Shown: one piece after another, positions 1 through 4,547 of the stretch | Numbering within the stretch: position 1 is the stretch's first letter | Layout of the letters: every line of letters starts with the position of its first letter | Notes under the pieces: model-generated | The model's input: the letters and a program-made list of their open reading frames with translations, nothing else | Told to the model about the DNA's origin: nothing | Database searches by the model: none | Assembly: GCA_003486645.1 (NCBI GenBank) | Contig: DNGI01000303.1 | Span: forward strand, 466-7,450 | Direction of reading: 5' to 3' | Origin: Cyanobacteria bacterium UBA11370 | GTDB lineage: Bacteria; Cyanobacteriota; Cyanobacteriia; Cyanobacteriales; Coleofasciculaceae | DNA length: 6,985 bases | Program-made: the position numbers and the translations under genes

Positions 1-105
1 GTTACCCAATCCGCTGCCAAATAGTAGGGTGTAGGAGAAAATAAGTGATGCAACGTCAAGTAGTGATTCGCTTAAGCAGAGCGATCGCGTCCAGTAACCA
101 GCACT

Positions 106-1080
106 ATGACCCAATCAACTCAGAAGCCGAGACAACGCTTTCTCAAAACTCAGAGCCTTAAAATTTTACGGGGTACTATTAATCTGCTCGAAGGTATTGT
201 CGAACGATTAGAAGCTGAACCTCTTCGCGTACCAACCTCCACACCCGCACCTGCGGAAACAACACCGGAATCGACAACCGCTTTCGATTCTACACCTGTT
301 TCTGATATCCCAACGGTAACGCCAGAATCAGCAACAGCAGCAGGTACTCAGAACGTAGTCCCTCAGCGGACAAAAAGGAAGCTAGTAGATTGGTTCTATC
401 CCAGTTTTCAGACTGTTCAGCGATTTTGGGATAGTATATTAGCGAAAGTTCGTTCCTTGTTGCCAGAAGCTTGGAATCAAACACTGTCGGATTGGGGGTT
501 GACGAGTGCGATCGCCGGAATTTTAGTACTTATACTCTTGACAACCGTAGCCCTGCTACCAGAAACTCCAACTCAGATTGCCAAAGATGTTTCTGTTGAA
601 CCGATTGAAGCGCCCGCAGAATTAGAAGCACCCGAATCCCCACAACCGATAGAATCGGTAGAATTAGCAGAATCAGCAGAATCAGCAGAATCAGCAGAAT
701 CAGCAGAATCCGTAGAAGCGCCGCCACCAGCGGAAACGCCGGAACCAACTCAAATCGAACTCACTCCAGAACAAAGTTTAATTGCGGGTATTCAGAAACA
801 AGTTGCTGAAGTTACTAATCAGTATGCCAATGGATTAATACAATCGATCCAAGCGAACTTTCGAGGTAGCCGTCTAGTTGTTAAAGTAAGTGAGGGTTGG
901 TATGACCTGGCTGAGTCTCAACAAAATCAATTAGCCGATGAAATCCTACGTCGAGCTAAAGAATTAGATTTTAGTAAACTAGAAATTACGAATTCTGAAG
1001 GGGTCGTACTTGCTCGCAGTCCTGTGGTAGGTTCACATATGGTGATTTTGCAGCGACAAGACGTGATAGGGAATTTCTAA
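106..1080 (+). CDS. Single-pass membrane protein of unknown function, 324 residues
   Basis: I do not recognise a named family. Visible parts: a basic N-terminus (residues 1-40, with a short helical stretch LRGTINLLEGIVERLEAE), a Thr/Pro/Ser/Ala-rich low-complexity stretch (41-88), a second basic/aromatic region (89-130, e.g. KRKLVDWFYPSFQTVQRFW), one hydrophobic helix (about 134-151), a Pro/Glu-rich linker (152-218) containing five AES tripeptides, and a folded-looking C-terminal domain (219-318, LTPEQSLIAGIQKQVAEV to VVGSHMVILQR). This suggests a cytoplasmic N-terminal part, one membrane anchor and a small domain held off the membrane by a flexible linker. By the positive-inside rule the C-terminal domain is more likely periplasmic. 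ATG at 106 is the only ATG in frame after stops at 61-75. No Shine-Dalgarno motif precedes it, which is common in cyanobacteria. dapB follows after 137 bp on the same strand, so co-transcription is possible. That this is a gene is well supported; its function is unknown. Confidence 0.85.
   Translation: MTQSTQKPRQRFLKTQSLKILRGTINLLEGIVERLEAEPLRVPTSTPAPAETTPESTTAFDSTPVSDIPTVTPESATAAGTQNVVPQRTKRKLVDWFYPSFQTVQRFWDSILAKVRSLLPEAWNQTLSDWGLTSAIAGILVLILLTTVALLPETPTQIAKDVSVEPIEAPAELEAPESPQPIESVELAESAESAESAESAESVEAPPPAETPEPTQIELTPEQSLIAGIQKQVAEVTNQYANGLIQSIQANFRGSRLVVKVSEGWYDLAESQQNQLADEILRRAKELDFSKLEITNSEGVVLARSPVVGSHMVILQRQDVIGNF
667..711 (+). repeat. 9-bp tandem repeat coding for (Ala-Glu-Ser)x5
   Basis: Five consecutive 9-bp units GCAGAATCA (the last ends in C) encode AES x5, residues 188-202 of the 324-residue membrane protein. 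The unit is a multiple of three, so copy-number change would lengthen or shorten the linker without breaking the frame. The DNA copies are nearly identical, not just the protein repeat, which suggests recent expansion. Confidence 0.9.
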
Positions 1081-1085
1081 TGTTT

Positions 1086-1131
1086 GATTATCGGAAGTAG
1101 GAGTGAGGAGGAAAACTTGGGGTAGATAATC
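1086..1131 (+). other. Weak inverted repeat between the first gene and dapB
   Basis: GATTATC (1086-1092) and GATAATC (1125-1131) form a perfect 7-bp inverted repeat around a 32-base purine-rich loop, just after the first gene's stop and followed by TTATTT. It could be a weak terminator or a processing stem. The long, A/T-rich stem makes this uncertain. Confidence 0.25.
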
Positions 1132-1170
1132 TTATTTCCCAATCTGAAATCCATTAGCGTAGCGGTGCAA

Positions 1171-1205
1171 TCCAAAATCCAAAATCCAAAATCCAAAATC
1201 TAAAA
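1171..1205. repeat. Heptad array TCCAAAA, upstream of dapB
   Basis: Four exact copies of TCCAAAA (1171-1198) are followed by a variant TCTAAAA (1199-1205), ending 12 bases before the dapB ATG. The period is exactly 7 bp, as in the other arrays of this window, but the unit sequence differs. Such heptanucleotide arrays (STRR) are a known cyanobacterial repeat class. Its position places it in the probable dapB leader, where a Shine-Dalgarno site would otherwise be sought; none is seen. Confidence 0.9.
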
Positions 1206-1217
1206 CGGTATGAAATT

Positions 1218-2045
1218 ATGACAAATGAATCTCCTATCCCAGTTGTTATTAATGGTGCTGCTGGCAAAATGGGTCGTGAGGTGGTTAAGGCAGTCAGTCA
1301 AGCTGAAGATATGACCTTAATTGGCGCAATTGATCGTAATCCTCAGTATCTAGGTCAAGATGCGGGTGAAGTTGCTGGTGGCGAACCGATTGAAATTCCC
1401 ATATTGGATGATTTACAAGCGACGCTGGTGATGGCGACTCAAGAAAAAGTACAGGGAGTAATGGTTGATTTTACTCATCCTGACGGCGTTTATCAGAATG
1501 TGCGAACAGCGATCGCCTACGGAGTTCGTCCCGTTGTGGGTACGACTGGACTAAGTGCTGAACAAATAAAAGAACTAGCTGATTTTGCTGAAAAAGCGAG
1601 TACAGGTTGTTTAATTATTCCTAATTTTTCGATTGGGATGGTATTACTTCAACAGGCAGCAGTGCAAGCATCTCACTATTTTGACCATGTTGAAATTATC
1701 GAACTTCATCATAATCAAAAAGCTGATGCTCCCAGTGGAACAGCGATTCAAACGGCTCAATTATTATCAGGATTGGGCAAAACCTATAATCCCGCTATGG
1801 TAGAAGAAACGGAAAAATTAGCGGGTGCGCGTGGGAGTATCGCTGATGAGAATATTCGCATTCACAGTGTTCGTTTACCGGGCTTAATTGCTCATCAAGA
1901 AGTTCTATTTGGTGCGCCTGGTCAAATCTATACCCTGCGTCATGATACAAGCGATCGCTCTTGTTATATGCCTGGTGTTCTCTTAGCAATTCGCAAAGTT
2001 GCCCTGCTTAAATCTTTAGTTTACGGATTAGAAAAAATTCTTTAA
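1218..2045 (+). CDS. dapB: 4-hydroxy-tetrahydrodipicolinate reductase
   Basis: DapB reduces 4-hydroxy-tetrahydrodipicolinate to tetrahydrodipicolinate with NAD(P)H in the cytoplasm, the step before the pathway continues to meso-diaminopimelate (peptidoglycan) and lysine. The family marks are all present: the Rossmann nucleotide-binding loop GAAGKMG (residues 13-19), VDFTHPDG (83-90), GTTGLS (108-113), PNFSIGM (135-141), the catalytic segment [15 protein letters not shown] (162-176) with the His-His pair at 164-165 and the active-site Lys at 168, and the C-terminal [18 protein letters not shown] (215-232) with RHD (241-243). At 275 residues it has the normal full length and looks intact. ATG 1218 puts the Rossmann loop at the expected distance from the N-terminus; no Shine-Dalgarno motif is evident. 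The gene ends 2 bp before a long heptad array and converges on the DUF502 gene. Confidence 0.97.
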   Translation: MTNESPIPVVINGAAGKMGREVVKAVSQAEDMTLIGAIDRNPQYLGQDAGEVAGGEPIEIPILDDLQATLVMATQEKVQGVMVDFTHPDGVYQNVRTAIAYGVRPVVGTTGLSAEQIKELADFAEKASTGCLIIPNFSIGMVLLQQAAVQASHYFDHVEIIELHHNQKADAPSGTAIQTAQLLSGLGKTYNPAMVEETEKLAGARGSIADENIRIHSVRLPGLIAHQEVLFGAPGQIYTLRHDTSDRSCYMPGVLLAIRKVALLKSLVYGLEKIL

Positions 2046-2047
2046 AT

Positions 2048-2187
2048 GGTTGTTGGTTGTTGGTTGTTGGTTGTTGGTTGTTAGTTGTTAGTTATTAGTT
2101 GTTAGTTGTTAGTTGTTAGTTGTTAGTTGTTAACGACCAATTACTAATAACCAATGACCAATGACCAATGACCAATGACTAATAACT
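2048..2187. repeat. 20-unit heptad array that inverts in register, between convergent genes
   Basis: The stretch divides into exactly 20 heptads: GGTTGTT x5 (2048-2082), AGTTGTT, AGTTATT, AGTTGTT x5 (to 2131), then reverse-complement types AACGACC, AATTACT, AATAACC, AATGACC x3, AATGACT, AATAACT (2132-2187). The switch at 2131/2132 makes a GTTAAC palindrome. A + strand transcript could fold the last eight forward heptads onto the eight inverted ones with about 50 of 56 positions paired if G-U is allowed. It fills the whole spacer between dapB and the DUF502 gene and reaches into the DUF502 stop codon. It may serve as a transcription end or an RNA-stabilising hairpin; that role is inferred. Confidence 0.92.
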
Positions 2188-2917
2188 ACGTCGTTTCTTC
2201 GGTTGGTAAAATCTGCCGTCGTATGTCCGGAAGGGGGGGGTCTAATTGCATTTTGCCATAAGGTTTCTGAAGAAGGGCTAGACTTGAAGATTCATTGGGA
2301 GTAACAATCCCACCAGAGATGATTACCTTGAAGGCATCTTCTATTGACATTGAGAGATTGATGACTTCATCTTCGGGAATGATGGCATACCAACCCGTTG
2401 TTGGATTCGGTGTTGTTGGGATAAAAACACTTAACACAGAGCGAGTCATATTCGATTGAATATCCTGGCTTGTGTTGCCTGTGACAAACGCCAGCGCCCA
2501 CATTCCCGGACGTGGATATTCTACCAAAACTACCCGACGAAACTTACTGTTGGAGTCTTTTAAAAGAGTTTCTAACAGTTGTTTCAGGGTTTTATAGACT
2601 GACCCAGCCAGCGGAATTGCTTGCAAAACTCGCTCTCCTAAATCCAGCAACCACCGCCCAACAATATTGCGGGCCATCAAGCCAATTAGCAGAATACAAA
2701 GCAGTGGTACAGTCAACCCCACTAGCAAATTTAACAGATTGACTAAGATAGGGTGGAGGTTATTATAGGGGTTGAGTTGTTTGGGAATACGGGTGAGAAA
2801 ATTGATCACCCAGGTGGCGATCGTAATCGTCAACCAGATCGTAGTAGCGAGAGGAATCACTACCAGAAGACCTGCAATCAGGTCATTCTTTAAGTCTTGC
2901 TTAAAGCGTTGGATCAC
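2186..2917 (-). CDS. DUF502 family membrane protein, 243 residues
   Basis: Two hydrophobic segments (about residues 13-40, DLIAGLLVVIPLATTIWLTI onward, and 57-81, LVNLLNLLVGLTVPLLCILL onward) are followed by a soluble domain with typical DUF502 stretches: IPLAGSVYKTLKQLLETLL, VVLVEYPRPGMWALAFVTG, FIPTTPNPTTGWYAIIPEDE and SIEDAFKVIISGG. Plant LIKE-COV proteins belong to the same family; the molecular function in bacteria is not established. The frame is open back to a GTG at 2992, but the extra 25 residues are polar, Cys-containing and unlike the family. I place the start at the GTG at 2917 because it gives the usual (I)QRFKQDLKNDLIAG beginning and has an AAGGAG site (2930-2935) 12 bases upstream. 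The last codons abut a heptad array, and the TAG stop spans its end. An 8-base C run (- strand) encodes Pro-Pro near the C-terminus. Confidence 0.9.
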   Translation of the reverse strand: MIQRFKQDLKNDLIAGLLVVIPLATTIWLTITIATWVINFLTRIPKQLNPYNNLHPILVNLLNLLVGLTVPLLCILLIGLMARNIVGRWLLDLGERVLQAIPLAGSVYKTLKQLLETLLKDSNSKFRRVVLVEYPRPGMWALAFVTGNTSQDIQSNMTRSVLSVFIPTTPNPTTGWYAIIPEDEVINLSMSIEDAFKVIISGGIVTPNESSSLALLQKPYGKMQLDPPLPDIRRQILPTEETT

Positions 2918-2929
2918 AAAGCACTGATT

Positions 2930-2935
2930 CTCCTT
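2930..2935 (-). promoter_or_regulatory. Ribosome binding site deciding the GTG start of the DUF502 gene
   Basis: AAGGAG on the - strand lies 12 bases before the GTG at 2917. The spacing is a little long, but no comparable motif lies at normal distance from the alternative GTG at 2992 (nearest AAGG about 16 bases away). It therefore supports the shorter protein. Confidence 0.5.
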
Positions 2936-2981
2936 ACAATAATTCTTACAGTTCTGTCCTTGATGCCGCGATCTCGCTTGG

Positions 2982-3191
2982 TCACTTGGCACAAGACAAG
3001 ATCGGAAACCTTAAACCAGACAAACAGTCGTAACAGTAGATGAACCTGCATGGCATGGGAGGGTTAACATCCATCCAATCGGGTTTAGCAGTTAAGCGCG
3101 AAGCCGTTCTGCGGGTAGAAGGTTCTATCTCTATTTGTAAGGCTTGTAAAGAATTGTTGCAAGTAGCAACACCTTTTTTAAGGTTTGGCAT
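2982..3191 (-). CDS. Doubtful small Cys-containing ORF, 69 residues
   Basis: An ATG at 3191 is preceded by a purine-rich GAGAGG that touches the start codon, closer than a working ribosome site should be. The product would be basic, with five cysteines (11, 48, 53, 56, 67) including a CYDC pair, no clear membrane segment and no family I recognise. It ends 64 bases before the preferred DUF502 start on the same strand, so it would be co-transcribed if real. Against it: the opposite strand is also open for 66 codons here, and an inverted repeat (ACCTTTTTTAAGGT) covers codons 3-7. It may be chance coding in a structured leader. Confidence 0.2.
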   Translation of the reverse strand: MPNLKKGVATCNNSLQALQIEIEPSTRRTASRLTAKPDWMDVNPPMPCRFIYCYDCLSGLRFPILSCAK

Positions 3192-3566
3192 CCTCTCTTG
3201 TTCATCGTTTTTTGAGATGTCAAATAGCTGGGATGTTTAGTGGTGTCGCTGTCCCAGACACCCCACAGAACCTGAATAGTAGACCTCGTGCAAAAGCTAG
3301 GTTTCCGCCCGAAAATTAATTCTCTGGCGGGTCAGATACTTGTGCCTAAAGTCTAGTCTCAAAAAAACTTGTATCACAACTTACATTTATTTATTTTAAC
3401 AGAGATACGACTTAAGCTAATACGGCAAGGGAAAAGGAAAAAACCAACTGCCTTTCCCCAACTCGTTGCTAATGAATGCAAAAAGTCTGGAAGGCTTCCT
3501 CTAAGCTGCCCTTGCAGTTAAATTTCACTCTAAGTGGCTTGTGTAGTATGTAAATGTAGTATAAAA

Positions 3567-3584
3567 CTCACTCAGATGGGTGAG
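3567..3584. other. Stem-loop with tetraloop, possible end of the - strand transcript
   Basis: CTCACTC (3567-3573) and GGGTGAG (3578-3584) enclose AGAT. On the + strand all seven positions pair (one G-U). On the - strand one is an A-C mismatch, and the stem is followed by TTTTATAC, so a weak terminator for the 223-residue gene is possible, about 160 bases after its stop. Confidence 0.3.
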
Positions 3585-3664
3585 GTACACTTAATTTTCT
3601 TCTCCACTCCCCACTCCCCACTCCCGGTCTCCCCACTCCCCAAAATCTAGAAATTTGTACCTCA
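3581..3664. repeat. 9-bp inverted repeat bracketing a C-rich heptad array
   Basis: TGAGGTACA at 3581-3589 and its exact reverse complement TGTACCTCA at 3656-3664 bracket the C-rich array, with 66 bases between. The layout, short inverted ends around a repetitive core, resembles a small non-coding repeat element. No target duplication is evident. Confidence 0.5.
3604..3646. repeat. Heptad array CCACTCC, G-quadruplex-prone on the - strand
   Basis: CCACTCC x3 (3604-3624), an imperfect 8-base unit (3625-3632), CCACTCC (3633-3639) and, in register, CCAAAAT (3640-3646). Read on the - strand it gives five G runs of 3-4 (complements of 3638-3641, 3631-3634, 3623-3625, 3616-3619, 3609-3612) separated by loops of 3, 5, 3 and 3 bases. 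This fits the usual intramolecular G-quadruplex pattern. It lies in the probable 3' untranslated part of the - strand transcript. Confidence 0.85.
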
Positions 3665-3741
3665 TGAGTATGAGAACCGCTATAGTAGGATATTAAATAA
3701 TCTAACCTGGGGATTCATAGTATTGAGTTGGAACAAAACGG

Positions 3742-4413
3742 TCAAAAGCTCTGGAGCGTTTCCCCTTCCTCAACCACTTTTTTAAGCTTGAGGTAAAAGC
3801 CTGAATAGTCAGGGGGCGGCGTAAATTGTTGAATTGGGTTTTTGTTCACTTCAGTACGAGATGAATTTATGGGGGAAAGAGGACGGCTATTTGCATAAGT
3901 TACTGCATCTTGAACAGGTTGATCTGAATTAAAAGATGTCTCACGTTCCTCTTGAATAGCGGTTGTTTTTAGGAAGGGATTATCTGCTTTATTCGTAGGT
4001 AGGAGTTCCTCCGAATCAGTGACCTCAATCATCAACTGTTGCTCTAGTATCTCCTCAGAGGTATCAGTCAATAGCCGTAGAGTCGCTTCTTCGTTTAAAT
4101 CAGTTGAATTAGCACGGACGGACACCGATAAATTTTGAGGTAATTTACGGCAAATCAGCCGCTCAAACTCATGATTAAAGCGATAGATGGGCTGTCCTCG
4201 TCGAGTCCAAACTCTCAAAATTTGCTCCACAGAAACCGCTTTATAACGCCCCTGATACAATGCCTCAATCACAGCCAAACCAATCCAATTTGGCTGATAC
4301 TTTTCTAACCACCGATTCACTAATTCTTGCGCGGTGTAACCTCTGAGATCAAACCCATAGTGACTGAGTAAAATCACGGCATACGCAACCGCTTCTTCCG
4401 AGTCCCTGGTCAT
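3742..4413 (-). CDS. Cyanobacterial-type protein of unknown function, 223 residues
   Basis: I do not recognise a named family. The N-terminal part (residues 1-95) looks like a compact helical domain: EEAVAYAVILLSHYGFDL, YTAQELVNRWLEKY, WIGLAVIEALYQGRYKAVSVEQILRVWTRRGQPIYRF, FERLICRKLP. Residues 96-195 are acidic and low in hydrophobics, probably disordered. A short C-terminal block (196-215, QFTPPPDYSGFYLKLKKVVE) looks like a conserved tail or binding motif. There is no signal peptide or membrane segment, so it is probably cytoplasmic. The frame stays open upstream to a TTG at 4521, but those 36 residues are only translated heptad repeat (Lys/Gln/Thr/Asn), so I use ATG 4413. No Shine-Dalgarno site is present; the sequence before the ATG is all repeat. 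The SLH gene lies upstream on the same strand, 118 bp away. Function not inferred. Confidence 0.75.
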   Translation of the reverse strand: MTRDSEEAVAYAVILLSHYGFDLRGYTAQELVNRWLEKYQPNWIGLAVIEALYQGRYKAVSVEQILRVWTRRGQPIYRFNHEFERLICRKLPQNLSVSVRANSTDLNEEATLRLLTDTSEEILEQQLMIEVTDSEELLPTNKADNPFLKTTAIQEERETSFNSDQPVQDAVTYANSRPLSPINSSRTEVNKNPIQQFTPPPDYSGFYLKLKKVVEEGETLQSF

Positions 4414-4547
4414 TGGTTGTTGGTTGTTTGTTGCTTGTTGTTTGTTGCTTGTTGTTTGTTGCTTGTTGTTTGTTGCTTGTTTATCAGGGCTAATAACTAA
4501 CAACCAACAACTAACAACCAAGAACTAACAACTAAAAACTAATTACA
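4408..4547. repeat. 20-unit heptad array between the SLH gene and the 223-residue gene
   Basis: In strict 7-bp register: GGTCATT (4408-4414), GGTTGTT x2, then TGTTGCT/TGTTGTT alternating (seven units, a 14-bp higher-order repeat, 4429-4477), TGTTTAT, a 7-base spacer CAGGGCT (4485-4491), then inverted-type units AATAACT, AACAACC, AACAACT, AACAACC, AAGAACT, AACAACT, AAAAACT, AATTACA (4492-4547). The array contains the start codon of the 223-residue protein at one end and the TAG stop plus the last codons of the SLH protein at the other. Confidence 0.9.

Larger units (their letters stand above)
2918..3741. other. 824-base stretch without a confident gene
   Basis: This spacer separates the DUF502 gene from the gene downstream of the SLH protein. 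It holds a doubtful 69-codon - strand ORF (2982-3191), overlapping alternative stems near 3228-3262 (CTGGGA/TCCCAG and GGTGTC/GACACC), a 5-bp G/C-rich stem at 3305-3330 (CCGCC/GGCGG), a stem at 3429-3459 (9 pairs on the - strand with one G-U), a stem at 3567-3584, and a C-rich heptad array at 3604-3646 flanked by a 9-bp inverted repeat. I see no tRNA, rRNA or recognisable riboswitch. The leader and promoter of the DUF502 gene must be in its left part, and the 3' end of the 223-residue gene's transcript in its right part. Confidence 0.6.

Noticed and set aside
1..44. Possible 3' end of an upstream gene
   Set aside because: All three + frames are open to the left edge and close at 24, 34 and 44, so no frame can be chosen and no family is recognisable in so few residues.
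48..161. Small ORF (37 residues) with AGGAG ten bases upstream, overlapping the first gene's start
   Set aside because: It runs out of frame into the 324-residue gene, has no recognisable features, and a purine-rich AGGAG by chance is common. A leader peptide is possible but unsupported.
1106..1112. GAGGAGG as a strong ribosome binding site
   Set aside because: It is about 105 bases before the dapB ATG, and the only nearby candidate start (TTG at 1118) meets a stop two codons later.
2048..2187. CRISPR array
   Set aside because: The units are 7 bp and contiguous without unique spacers; there are no cas genes.
2918..2992. N-terminal extension of the DUF502 protein from the GTG at 2992
   Set aside because: The 25 extra residues are polar and atypical for the family, and the ribosome site at 2930-2935 favours the GTG at 2917.
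3155..3179. Terminator-like hairpin TGTTGC/GCAACA followed by six T on the + strand
   Set aside because: No + strand gene lies upstream within reach; the only + genes end at 2045, facing convergent genes. The stem is only 6 bp.
3040..3240. 66-residue + strand ORF
   Set aside because: It overlaps the - strand small ORF, has no ribosome site and no family resemblance, and contains the hairpin above.
3355..3385. - strand terminator at the seven-A run (3361-3367)
   Set aside because: The stem before the T run on the - strand is only 4 bp, and the site is about 380 bases beyond the nearest stop codon.
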